A program made the position numbers and the translations under genes. The notes beneath the pieces were generated by a model that made no database searches, had not been told where the DNA came from, and was given only the letters and a program-made list of their open reading frames with translations. 64,000 bases of DNA from Patagioenas fasciata (taxonomy: Eukaryota > Chordata > Aves > Columbiformes > Columbidae). Location: positions 959,001-1,023,000 of the forward strand of contig NC_092520.1 of assembly GCF_037038585.1 (NCBI RefSeq). Reading direction: 5' to 3'. Below are positions 10,131 to 59,536 of this stretch, one piece after another. Numbering within the stretch: the stretch's first letter is position 1; every line of letters starts with the position of its first letter.

Positions 10131-12442
10131 TGCGTTTTAAAGCTCTGTTAATGGGTTAATCACGTTCAGATGTGGCTGGAGGTTTACGCGGTGTTGCTGT
10201 AAAAGTGTGATTAAAACGCTTCCCTTCAGCAGCGAGGGGATGAGTCCCCATGTGCAGGGGCTGGTGGCCACAAGTGATGGAGGATCCTTGTATGAAAACC
10301 CCAAGTTTTATTAATCCTGCTCCAGCTCTCCTGAAGTTCTTGGAGCCTCTGCAGTCGGGGGCTCTGAGCCTGTTTTCCTGATTAGCACAGCCCCGTGTGA
10401 GCCCCTTGTCTGCCTGCACTGTCCCCTCCCTGCCCTGGGTTCCCAGTGCTCAGATGCGTCCGTGGCATCAGTGACCACACAAAGTCCCGGTTCTTTTGGC
10501 AGGGTTCACCCAACCTGCTCTGCCGAGGGGCAGTGGGTGGCACAGGGAAACAAGGAAGCTCCAAGCCACACGGGAGGGTGAAGCCTTTTAATAATTGGTT
10601 TGTGTTTTCCAAATCTACGCTCCAGGTTTCCTCTGAAATAGAATTTGGCATTTAAGAATCCTTGGTGTACTGGCTGTGAAGAAGCAGCAGCATAAATCAG
10701 GGGGATGGTGGAAGGAGAGGGGCTTTGTGAACTGTAAATAGGAACAAATAAGACTGAACAACCGAAAACTGTGTAGATGCTATATCTGGTCTTCAGTGAG
10801 ACTTGATTAGGGACCAGGTGAGATGATGGAAAATAACCTGTAGAAATAGAGAAATAATGAATGTGGCTGAGGTGGGTGTGCAGAGGTCAAGGAGCGCACT
10901 CACATCGGGGTAAAATTTATCTTAAAAGCACAAAATGAAGAGGTAGGGGCTTTTGGAGGCATCCTGGCAGGTGGTGAAGAGTAAGGGGGGTGAATGGTGC
11001 CGTGTGGTGGATGTTCTGGGGAGCCACATCGGGTGGTGCTGGGGCACCCCAGGGATTTTGGGAAAGGGGAACAGGTTCTGCAAAGAGGGCTCTGCTGGGG
11101 CACAGCAGGGGATCTTGAGGAGGGGGGCGGCTCTGCAGCTCCTAATGTGCACAAGCGTTTGCAGGTGTGAACAAGCGGCTCTTAACACCACCAAACTGGG
11201 ACGTGCTGCTGGTTGGAGTTGTTGAAGATTCCCCAAAACCTCTCGTTAGTTACTCTTTGGTATGAAAGCATCAGGTGCTGGTTTGCGTTGGCTTTTGTGG
11301 TCTGAGGTGGCTGCAGAGTTGTGGGGGTCACTGTGTCCACTCAGAACCCAGATGAGCTTTGGGGGGATGGATGTAAATGGTTGGAGAATTCTGCAAATGG
11401 AGAATACCGGGTAGGAGTTTGTTATCCTGGGTGTTGAGCCTCCTGGAAAACCTAAACAGGGTTTAAAAAAAGGCCAAAGCGCTGGAAGTGTGTAATGACA
11501 CAGAATGGACGCGATAGTGAGTATTTGTAAATATTCTTGGCATTGGGCATGTCTTGCAGTTTTCTAGATGTGGGAGTTCTGTGCTGCTGTGGATTAACCA
11601 ACAATGATTCTGATTTTGTTTTCCCCAGTAATATTGGTGTTTTCACTGGTGGTGCCAACACCTGTTGGGGCCGGTACAGAAAATACTCCCGATTTCTCGG
11701 GCTGGAGTGTGGCTGGGGCTCCATTGTGGTTTTGCGTTAGCTGGGGGGTTTGTTGAGAAGAAAATAAAGCTGTAACATTGTGTTTGTACTTGGAGGAGGG
11801 ATTGGAGTGAGGTTGTGATCTGTGAATAAAACGAGGGCTGTTGTAAAGGTGAATTGGGCCCCTGCCTCCATGGGGTAAATGTCCCCTGAACGAGTATTTC
11901 AAACCAACAGCTTTGAGAAAGTCGGGAGAACCCCGGTGCAGCACGCGAGCGATAAATGGGGAGCAGATGGGCAGCGTATCCCGGTAGTTCTTGTGAGCGC
12001 GTTTCCACTTCGCGGAAGATGCTGCGTGTCCCTGCGCGTGTTCTCGGGGCTGCCCCTTCTCGCCTTGAGGTGGCCGAGCAGAAATCCGTTTGTGTTGTTT
12101 GATGTGGATCAGAGGGAGTGGAAACGCGTGGGAAGTGCTGTCAGGTGCTCTCCAGGATTCTGTTGGGAACAGGCGGTCAGGGGAGCAGTTTGGTTTGTTC
12201 TGTTCATTCTGTAAGACATACGGAAAGCCCAGGTGTGATTGGGGTGGAAGGAGCTCGCTCGTGGCGGCATAAAGTGTTAGTGTTGTGGCTGTTCTCAGTC
12301 GTTCAGTGTCACCTAAGCGTGTTGTCATACGCTTTGTGCCATGAGTGCTCACGTTAGATCACTTACATCAACAGCGAGGAACATGAACATTTTATTTTCA
12401 AGATAAACTTTTATTTAAAGCTGATTTTTGCCCCCCCCCCAG
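9603..12442 (+). other. NUP98: NUP98 intron 1
   Basis: 2.8-kb intron. Its first 500 bp belong to the CpG island and include a ~25-bp unit repeated about three times at 10006-10090. The remainder is single-copy with no CR1. A run of ten C residues precedes the 3' splice site. Short open frames here have no family features. Confidence 0.6.
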
Positions 12443-12473
12443 GTTTAAGGGAGAAACCTACTAGAGCTTGAAG

Positions 12474-51405
<38,932 letters not shown>

Positions 51406-51584
51406 ACGGACGGACGTTTGCTGCCCCCTCCCCTCGCTCTGGCGCCAACCACCGCTCCGCCGGGCGCGTTTTGCCACCCAGGTGTGAAGCGGCTTTGGTG
51501 CGTTGGGCTGACGTGGGATCGGTGTCACCTGAGCCCGGCGGGACCTGCCCGATGCCCTCAGCCTCCCCACGTTTTCCTCGAGCC

Positions 51585-51590
51585 AATAAA
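51585..51590 (+). terminator. NUP98: NUP98 proximal poly(A) signal
   Basis: Canonical AATAAA 180 bp after the stop codon, followed within 25 bp by a GT-rich stretch (GTGTGTGCGGGTG), the usual downstream element. Confidence 0.85.
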
Positions 51591-52108
51591 GCGCCTGTTG
51601 CGAACGTGTGTGCGGGTGCGGTGGTCCCTGGGGGGTTGGGGCTGGAGCTCCCGCCGGTCCCTTGGCCCAGCGCGCAGCCCGGTGCAGCGCCTACCGGGAT
51701 CTTCTCCCCTTCCGCTGCCGCCACGCTCGGTCAGACGGCGGCACTGCCCGGATGAGCTGGCACCGGGAGCTTTCACCGGGGCCGCGTGGCGCGTTCGCTC
51801 TGCGGGGGCCGGGGGGGACAGGAATCCAAGTTCAGAAGTGTCTTTTTCCACGTTGGAGACCTGCGGACGTGTTGATTCTCCTGTTTCTCCACCTCCAAAA
51901 GCCAAGCGAGCTCGTTCCCCGCTCGGGAGGAGGGCAGGGGCCACCGCTGCGTGTGCCTTACGGCCACTGCTGCCCGGGGACCGACACCGCGGACGCTCCA
52001 GAGCGCGGCAGCACCGGGGAGGCTGGACCGCGGCTCCCGGCCCTCCCGCTGCTGCTCTGCATCGGCTCCTTGAAGGTCTTTATGCATGAGGATTATGTAA
52101 AGGTTTTT

Positions 52109-52180
52109 ATTAAAACAACAAAAAAAATATAAATAAATGATCTAGATTATTTTCCTGTCTTTTTGAAAACAATAAATAAA
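52109..52180 (+). terminator. Cluster of distal poly(A) signals
   Basis: ATTAAA at 52109, AATAAA at 52132 and an overlapping pair at 52171-52180, 500-600 bp beyond the proximal signal, in an A/T-rich block at the end of otherwise GC-rich single-copy sequence. This fits a longer alternative NUP98 3'UTR, but nothing in the sequence proves its use. Confidence 0.45.
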
Positions 52181-52325
52181 GTGTTTATAATATTCCTAGG
52201 GTTGCGTTTTGCTTTTTAAGGTTCCGGTTGCGTGTCTCTGTCCCTTGGCTTGTCCCCCCGGGCGGGAAAGATGACTGCGGTGCAGGAACAGGAACGGGGC
52301 CATGGGCACAAAGACACGGGAGAGG

Positions 52326-52665
52326 GAGCTGGGGGGTTCAGCTGGAGAACAGGAGCTGAGGGGAGACCTTCTGATCTCTGAACTGCCTGAAAGGAGCTTG
52401 GAGCCAGGGGGGTCGGGCTCTGCTCCCCAGGAACAAGCGCCAGGAGCAGAGGAAACGGCCTCAAGTTGCACCGGGGGAGGTTGAGGTTGGATGTGGGAAC
52501 AATTCCTTCCCCAAAGGGCTGTGGGGCATTGGAACAGGCTGCCCAGGGCAGTGCTGGAGTCACCATCCCTGGAGGGCTGGACAGACGGACAGGAGGTTCT
52601 CAGGACATGGGGCAGTGCTGGGGATGGGTTATGGTTGGACTCAATGATCTTGAGGGGTGTTCAGT
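52326..52665 (+). repeat. CR1 LINE 3' end, sense, young subfamily
   Basis: Intergenic young copy between NUP98 and CHRNA10; it starts with the CTGGGGGGTTCAGCTGGAGA segment and lacks a clear tail. Confidence 0.88.
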
Positions 52666-53830
52666 CACCGTCCTCCCCAGTCCGGGTGTCGCTTGTGCAG
52701 CCAGGGCTGGGGAACCCGCTCCCTGGTGCCAGCTCTCAGGCACAGACCCCGTGAGGAGCTGTGGCGGTTGTGTCCCCTGCCCAGGCCGTGTCGCTCTCCT
52801 GCTGCGCCCGCATCGCACACGGTGAATGTGACACCGGCCGCTGGGCGCAGGGAGCCGGGTCGCTCCGGCTTCGCCTCCTTCCATTACCGTAATTGCGTCT
52901 CCGCAGCCCCGGCTGCTGCCCGGGCCAGAGGAGCAGAGCGGCCGGGACGTCGGGCTGGGGATGAATAATTCACCGCCTGGAAACCAAACCTCCAGCCTTA
53001 AAACCTGCTCGGCATCTGCTGCCGGGGAGCGGTGCCAGGGGGCGGCGGGGGGAGCTGGTGCCCGCCCCCGGCTGGAGATGGGGAGATGCTCCCGCACCCC
53101 CAGGGCAGCCACCTCTTTGCCACTTGCTGCGGCATCCCCTGGGTCACGTCCCTTAACCTCCTGGGGTTTTGTTCTCCCCAAATGGGAATGATCTGCCCCT
53201 TACTCACCCTCTCACCGAGCCCGGAGCCGCGGGAGCTCACGCTGGGCCGGGCAGGGCGGCCCCTTCGCCTGGGGGTTCCCTGTCCCCCGCGGCTCCTCCC
53301 GCTGCCCCGGCCCACGCTTGGCTGGGTCCCGCTGCGCTCGGGGAGCCGTCACCCCTCCAGCCCCGGGGTTTCCTCCCCCAGCTCGCTCTGGGCCAGGATT
53401 TTGGGGAGAAACCCCCCCGTCCTCCCCGCAGCCCCCAGGCCAGAGGTGCCTCAGGCGGCAGAAGCTCCAGGTGATGTGGGGAGGAGCAACCTTGTCCCTG
53501 TCGGCTCCAGCCCACCTCACTGTCCTTGTCACCGCGGTCCCGGCCCCGAGCGGTGGGAGCGATGTTTGGGGTGCTGGGGGCACAGCCGCCCCCGAGCATG
53601 GGCAGCGCGGCACTGCCGGGGGGCTCAGCACCCGGCCCGGCCCGGAGGGGCTCAGCTGCACCCAAACGTGCTCCCGGTCCCCGCCAGGTCCCCTCGGGGG
53701 TCCCCAGGGCTCCCCGAAGCGGGACTGTCGCTCCCTGGGGGGGCCGTGCCCCCCCGCCCTGGCCCGGCCCTGACGTCACCCGGCGCTCGCAGGCAGCGCG
53801 TCCCCCCGTGTCCCCTGGGACTGCGCGGGG
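52666..53830 (+). promoter_or_regulatory. CHRNA10 upstream region, GC-rich
   Basis: GC-rich single-copy sequence between the CR1 copy and the CHRNA10 start. It must contain the promoter and 5'UTR, but no TATA box or start site can be singled out. No coding exon is supported. Confidence 0.35.
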
Positions 53831-53891
53831 ATGGAGCGCGGAGCTCGCCCGCTGCTCGCCCTCTGCCTCGCCAGCTGCCTCCTGGCCCCGG
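53831..53891 (+). CDS. CHRNA10: CHRNA10 exon 1, signal peptide
   Basis: [20 protein letters not shown]; donor GTAAGC, phase 1. The ATG is the only in-frame start that gives a signal peptide. Confidence 0.9.
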
Positions 53892-56635
53892 GTAAGCGGC
53901 CGGGAGGGTGACGAGGGGCGCTGACCCTCCCCGGTGCAGGGAGAGGGTCCCCCGGATTCCCGGGGGGGACAGGGCTGGGGGACTGGGGCTGGTGGGGAGG
54001 AGGGACAGGGGTCCCGGGGTGCTCCCCCACCCTGCTCAGCTGCCAGCGGCTTCAGGGGGTCCCCGGGGGGGTCGGGCCGCCCCCCGGTGCTCGCAGCCGC
54101 AGCTCCGGGTCCCGCAGGCTGCCGGGCGGCGCAGGGCAGGTTCGCGTACAAGCTGCTCCACGACCTCTTCGCCAACTACTCCAGCGCCCTGCGCCCCGTG
54201 GAGGACACGGACCGGGCGCTCAACGTCACCCTGCAGGTCACCCTCTCCCAGATCATCGACATGGTGAGCGGCACCGGCCCGGGTGACGCGGGGCTGTCGC
54301 TGTCACACTCCTGGTCACACCCGGGGGGTCCTGCTGGACCCAGAGCTGATGCTCAACCCTCAACACCAGCCCAGACCCCTCAAAAGCAGCCCAGGTGCCC
54401 CGAGTCAGCTCAGACCACTTGAAGACAGCTCAGACCCCCCCAAAATCAGGACACACCCCCCCTAAGTGAGCTTGGACCATTTGAAGACATCTCAGACGGC
54501 TCTAAATGAGCTCAGATGACCTGAAGACAGCTCAGACCCCCCCAAAAACAGCACACCCCACCCAAGTGAGCTTGGAACACCTGAAAGCAGCTCAGACCTC
54601 TCCAACCCCCCAAAGCCAACAGAACCCTGTCCAAGGGAGCTCAGCCCCTTGGGACACGCGAGCGGCCGCTGGGCTGGGGGCTCTGTCCGGGGTCTGAGCC
54701 CGCGCCCACCGTCCCCGCTCGGCAGGACGAGAGGAACCAGGTCCTCACCTCGTACCTGTGGGTGCGCCAGGCCTGGCTGGACGCCCACCTCACCTGGGAC
54801 AAGGACGCCTACGGCGGCATCGACAGCATCCGCATCCCCAGCAGCTACGTCTGGCGGCCGGACATCATCCTCTACAACAAGTGGGTTGTGCTGGCACCCC
54901 CCACCCCTAAAACGCTGCTCCCAGAGCTGGGGGCGCTCAGGTTGGGGCTGGGAAGGGGATGGGGGGGGGGTGCCAACATCGGGGCTGCACAGCTGCATGT
55001 GGGGTGGGAGCGGGGGGGGCTGGTGTGGGGTGCAGGGCGGTGGTCACCCCCACTGGGTGACAAGGGGGTGGCAGCAGCCAAGTGTGCCTGGCACCCACCT
55101 GCCAGCTGGGACGTTGTCACTCCTCTGGGGGGGTGACATGGGAAAGGGACACGGACACTCCGCTGGGGTCAGGCACTTGGCCCTGGCCCTGCAGACCCTG
55201 CCCCATGTGATGGGACAGGAGGAAACAGCCTCAGATTGTGCCAGGGGAGGTTGAGGTTGGATGTGGGGAACAATTTCTTCCCCAAAGGGCTGTGGGGCAT
55301 TGGAACAGGCTGCCCAGGGCAGTGCTGGAGTCACCATCCCTGGAGGGCTGGACAGACGGACATGAGGTTCTCAGGACACGGGGCAGGGAAAGGGGTGAGG
55401 AACGGGTGGACTCAATGATCTTGAGGGGCTTTTCCAACCAAAATGATTCTGTGTGGGACTCGGGGCCATCCCTCTCCCAGCGCCGATGACCGATTCGGCG
55501 GCTCGGTGGAGACCAACGTGGTGCTGCGCTCCGACGGGCACATCACGTGGGACTCGCCTGCCATCACCAAGAGCTCCTGCAAGGTGGACGTCTCCTACTT
55601 CCCCTTCGACGGACAGCAGTGCCACCTCACCTTCGGCTCCTGGACCTACAACGGGAACCAGATCGACCTCCACAACCGGCTGGACACCGGGGACCTCACG
55701 GACTTCATGGAGAACGTGGAGTGGGAGGTGCTGGGCATGCCGGCCACGAGGAACGTCATCACCTACGGCTGCTGCTCCGAGCCCTACCCCGACGTCACCT
55801 ACACCTTGCTCCTCCGCCGCCGCGCGTCCTTCTACATCTTCAACCTGCTCCTGCCCTGCATCATGGTCTCCTTCCTGGCACCGCTCGGCTTCTACCTGCC
55901 GACCGACTCCGGGGAGAAGGTCTCGCTGGGGGTGACGGTGCTGCTGGCCCTCACCGTCTTCCAGCTGCTGGTGGCAGAGAGCATGCCGCCCTCGGAGAGC
56001 GTCCCGCTCATCGGTGAGCCCCGGCGGCCACCTGGGCGCTCCCCGGGCACCGGCGTGTGGGCAGCACCTGCAGCGGGGGCTACGGCGCGGGGACAGGGGC
56101 GCGGGGTCTCTGCCGCTCCACCGCGGCGTCAACACCTGTTGCCCACGCAGGGAAGTACTACATCGCCACCATGACCATGATCACGGCTTCCACCGCGCTG
56201 ACCATCTTCATCATGAACGTCCACCACTGCGGCCCCGGCGCCCGGCCCGTGCCCCCCTGGGCCAGGCGGCTCATCCTCCAGCACATGGCCCGGCTCTGCT
56301 GCGTCTACGAGGTGGGCGAGAGCTGCAAGAGCCCGCAGCGGGCGCCGGGCAGGCGGGCGGGCAGGGGGGACGCCGGCGTGTCGGGGGAGAGCGCTGGGGA
56401 GGGGGAGGCGGGTGCCGAGCCGGGGGGCTGCCCCCGCGACCGCTGCCTGTGCCATCACGACGGGCTGCTGAGGAACGTCGGCTACATCGCCGGCTGCTTC
56501 CGGCGTCACCGGGCCTCCCAGCGCCGGAACGGCGAGTGGAAGAAGGTGGCCAAGGTGATGGACCGATTCTTCATGTGGGTCTTCTTCCTCATGGTCTTCC
56601 TCATGAGCGTGCTGGTCCTGGGCAAAGCTGCCTGA
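53831..56635 (+). CDS. CHRNA10: CHRNA10, nicotinic acetylcholine receptor alpha10, five exons
   Basis: Cys-loop ligand-gated cation channel subunit; with alpha9 it forms the receptor of cochlear/vestibular hair cells. Exons 53831-53891, 54118-54263, 54726-54880, 55481-56013 and 56151-56635 join with consistent phase to 459 aa plus stop, close to the mammalian length. Signal peptide about residues 1-21; extracellular domain; Cys-loop C154-C168; adjacent C218-C219 that mark an alpha subunit; transmembrane segments M1 ([20 protein letters not shown]), M2 ([16 protein letters not shown]), M3 ([17 protein letters not shown]); a long cytoplasmic loop; M4 near the C-terminus ([19 protein letters not shown]). 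The loop rather than alpha9, and the position next to NUP98, support alpha10. Residue 121, made by the exon 3/4 join, is Asn where mammals have Lys. CR1 abuts the exon 4 acceptor. Confidence 0.95.
54118..54263 (+). CDS. CHRNA10: CHRNA10 exon 2
   Basis: [20 protein letters not shown] through [14 protein letters not shown]. Phase 1 in, 0 out. Confidence 0.95.
54320..54640. repeat. Degenerate tandem repeat in CHRNA10 intron 2
   Basis: Irregular reiteration of AGCTCAGACC / CCCCCAAAA / GTGAGCTTGGACC / TTGAAGACA motifs at roughly 55-65 bp spacing, too diverged to count units exactly. Confidence 0.6.
54726..54880 (+). CDS. CHRNA10: CHRNA10 exon 3
   Basis: [20 protein letters not shown] through [16 protein letters not shown], containing binding-site loop A. 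Phase 0 in, 2 out; donor GTGGGT. Confidence 0.95.
55205..55455 (+). repeat. CR1 LINE 3' end, sense, abutting CHRNA10 exon 4
   Basis: Young copy whose 3' tail (AAAATGATTCTGTG) ends about 25 bp before the exon 4 acceptor at 55479-55480. Confidence 0.9.
55481..56013 (+). CDS. CHRNA10: CHRNA10 exon 4
   Basis: From [20 protein letters not shown] through the Cys-loop, the [13 protein letters not shown] loop C, M1 and M2 to SESVPLIG. Phase 2 in, 1 out. Confidence 0.96.
56151..56635 (+). CDS. CHRNA10: CHRNA10 exon 5
   Basis: [20 protein letters not shown] (M3), a Gly/Arg-rich intracellular loop, the amphipathic VMDRFF segment and M4, stop TGA at 56633. Confidence 0.96.
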
Positions 56636-56912
56636 TGGCCCCGCAGACCCACCACCCCCTGCGCCCCCTGCCACAAAGCCCGGGGGCAGCAGTGGCGCTG
56701 GGTGCCCTGTGAGGGTGGCAGGTCCCAGACACCCCCTGGTCCCCCGTGGAGCTGCAGGGTGGGGGCTCCACCAGCGATGGGGAAGAGGAACCCGACAGCG
56801 GGACCCCCACCCTGGCAGGGACCGAGGGGTCCCGACCTCCCCGGTGGATGCGCCAAGATGTGCGCCCACACCCCCCAGTGCAGCCTGTGCCCGAGAAACC
56901 CAACTAACTGGA

Positions 56913-56918
56913 AATAAA
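56913..56918 (+). terminator. CHRNA10: CHRNA10 poly(A) signal
   Basis: AATAAA 278 bp after the stop, followed by a GT-rich stretch (GGGAGCGTGTGCTC). Confidence 0.8.
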
Positions 56919-57164
56919 CCCTGGGGAGCGTGTGCTCCCTCTCCAGCCTGGGGGTGTCCCGGGATCTCGCTGCCCCGGGAAGGGCTGCGGCACCAGAACC
57001 GGCGTCATGGGCTGGCGGTGTGCACGGGGGGGCAGCAAAGCGGTGTGGGACCCGCGGGGACCCGTCTCTCCAGGGAGCCATGCCTGGTCCTCACAGCCCC
57101 ATCTGGAGCTCTGCAGGGGGGTGAGAGAGGGGTAAGAGAGGCAGAGCCTTTCCCTGGGTGGATG

Positions 57165-57210
57165 TGGATGTATATATAGATTATATATATATATAGAGAG
57201 AGAGAGACCT
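57165..57210. repeat. (TA)n/(GA)n microsatellite
   Basis: Run of TATATA followed by AGAGAGAGAGAG, imperfect, in the CHRNA10 3' flank. Confidence 0.9.
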
Positions 57211-57291
57211 ATATTGACACACATATAGATGTGGAAGCTGCTGGCTGGCAGGGCTCTGCTCACCAAGCCATCCCAGTACCCCAGTTATCAT

Positions 57292-57842
57292 AAAATCATT
57301 GAATCATTTTGGTTGGAAAAGCCCCTCAAGATCAAGCCCAACCGTTCCCCACCCCTGTCCCTGCCCCATGTCCTGAGACCCTCATGTCCGTCTGTCCAGC
57401 CCTCCAGGGCTGGTGACTCCAGCACTGCCCTGGGCAGCCTGTTCCAATGCCCCACAGCCCTTTGGGGAAGAAATTGTTCCCACATCCAACCTCAACCTCC
57501 CCTGGGCAACTTGAGGCCGTTTCCTCTGCTCCTGGCGCTTGTTCCTGGGGAGCAGAGCCCGACCCCCCTGGCTCCAAGCTCCTTTCAGGCAGTTCAGAGA
57601 TCAGAAGGTCTCCCCTCAGCTCCTGTTCTCCAGCTGAACCCCCCAGGTCCCTCAGCTGCTCCCATCACACTTGTGCTCCAGCCCCTCACCAGCTCCGGTC
57701 CCTTCTTTCCACTCGCTCCAGCACCTCAAGGGTTTCTTGGCGTGAGGGGCCCAGAACTGCCCCCAGCATTGGCAGTTTGGCCTCCCCCGGTCCCAGCACA
57801 GGGACGGTCACTGCCCTGGGCCTGCTGGCCACCCCAGTGCTG
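57292..57842 (-). repeat. CR1 LINE 3' end, antisense, young subfamily
   Basis: Long inverted copy, including the segment 5' of the usual truncation that 845-1200 and 4995-5330 also contain. Confidence 0.9.
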
Positions 57843-58679
57843 ATATAAACCAGGTGTATCAAGATATTGATGTAGCTCAAGGGTGTCTTCCATCACCCCA
57901 AAACCACACATGAAACCCTGCAGCACCCTGAGCTGCAGCCACCACTCCAGGTGCCGCCAGTTACCTCCTGTCCCCTCCTGTGTCCCCACCTGTGTCTGCC
58001 AACCCTCCCACCCAGGCACCCGCTCCACTACAGCCCCCGAGATGCTGCTCCAGGCTCTGGCAGCCCCAGGGAGGGTCCTGAGGGAGGGGGGACACCCCGA
58101 CCCCATCCTCTCTGGGCACTGTCTGGGGAAAGGACATTTCTTGGGGGGTGGAGGGATCTGGCCCTCGACACCTCCATGACAAACACAGGAGCTCCCTTGG
58201 GCAGGGGTTGTGGGGCCCGACGGGAGCCTTGGAGCTGCTGCCCCCCGGGCAGGGCAGGGCAGTCCCAGGGCCCATCGGTGGCCGCACAGCCCAGCCCGTG
58301 ACAGCCACAGTCCCGGGGGATCCCAGCCCCTCGGGGACCCCTGCCCAGCCCCAGGGGAGCGGCGCCCTGCTCTGTCCTCGGAGTGTGGGGGGGCCCCCCC
58401 AGACAAGCCCCCCCGGCCCCTCTGGCTGCTGCAGCTCCGCTCCCCATCCTCAAACCACGGTGACTTGAGGTGGTGGCAGGTCCCTCGTGGGGGTCACCAC
58501 TGGAACAAGACCCAGCGCATGAGTGCAGCACAAGCCTGCGGTGGGTGTATCCAGCGTTTTGGGGCTGGACACCCCCAGCACTGCTTGGGGACAGGGCTGG
58601 GGATGTGCTGGGGCTGCTGCTGGGGAAGGGGCTGTCGAGCCACGCAGGGCCCTGGGCTGTGTCTGCTCAGGTAGGGAGG
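57843..58679. other. Intergenic, no recognised feature
   Basis: GC-rich single-copy sequence; open frames lack splice context or family motifs. Confidence 0.35.
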
Positions 58680-59345
58680 CACCATCCCAATGTTGGGGCA
58701 GAGACAGGACTGGACTCATGAGGATGGAGGCACCTCTGAGCTCCAGCTCATCCACCCTTCTGAGCTGGTGGCCCAGGACACTGTCCAGCTGGTTTTGAGC
58801 ATCTCCAAGGATGGAGACTCCACCACCTCTCTGGGCGACCTGTGCCAAGGCTTGGGCACCCTCACACTGACAAGTGTTTCCTGACATAAGACTTGCAGAA
58901 TGGACCTCTGGAGATCATCTAGTCCAACCCATCCCATGTTCATGGGACCCTCCTGTGCTCCACTTTGTGCCCATGGCCCTGGGCAGTGCTGTGAAGAACC
59001 TGACCCCGGCCCGGCCCACTCCCTGCAATGATTGCTGGACGTGGCTGATCCCCCTGAGCCGGCTCTTCTCCAGGTGAACACCCCAGCTCTCCCAGCTGAG
59101 GATCCCCTCCCTCGGCCTGCCGGCCACGCTCCTCCTGATGCAGCCCAGGGCACCTCTGCTCATGGCCAACGTGGCGCCCACCAGGACCTTCTCTGCCGAG
59201 CTGCTTTCCAGCCGGGTGGCCCTGTCCTGTGCTGGTGCCTGGGCTGGTTCCTCCCCGGGACAGGACTCTGCACTTGTTGGACCTCATGAGGTTCCTGTCA
59301 CCCCACTTCTCCAGCCCACCCAGGTCCCCAGACACCAGCACGTCC
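58680..59345 (-). repeat. CR1 LINE copy, antisense, older subfamily
   Basis: Diverged CR1 running from a CR1-type CTCTGGAGATCATCTAGTCC segment (inverted 3' region) to GTTGGACCTCATGAGGTTCC and CCCCACTTCTCCAGCCCACC, which correspond to the region upstream of the 3' end and recur at 62315-62360. Confidence 0.8.
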
Positions 59346-59466
59346 ACTGGAGCACCACCATCCTCACCCCCAGCAGTTCTGTGGGTGCCAGCCCGTCCTG
59401 TTGGGTTTGGGCACTGAGGGGGTCAGACCCCGAGCTGTGGGATGGCTGGATGCAGCACAGAAAACA

Positions 59467-59472
59467 TTTAAT
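59467..59472 (-). terminator. Poly(A) signal of the minus-strand repeat gene
   Basis: ATTAAA on the minus strand, 65 bp beyond the stop codon of the gene at 59537-61492. Confidence 0.6.
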
Positions 59473-59536
59473 GTTTTAACAAATCAGATGGGAGGAGGTG
59501 TCCTAGGAGGGTTCCCAGCCCCACGCCCCCGGTCCC

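Noticed and set aside
9358-10159. Pro/Arg/Ala-rich frames of 140-245 aa across the CpG island
   Set aside because: High GC content removes stop codons in all frames. The frames overlap each other on both strands and lie over the promoter and intron 1.
53032-54175. 287-aa plus-strand and 312-aa minus-strand frames upstream of CHRNA10
   Set aside because: GC-driven open frames overlapping the CHRNA10 5' end and intron 1. They are Pro/Gly/Ala-rich with no motif or splice context.
55371-56869. Minus-strand frames of 254 and 246 aa under CHRNA10
   Set aside because: Antisense shadows of the GC-rich CHRNA10 exons 4 and 5.
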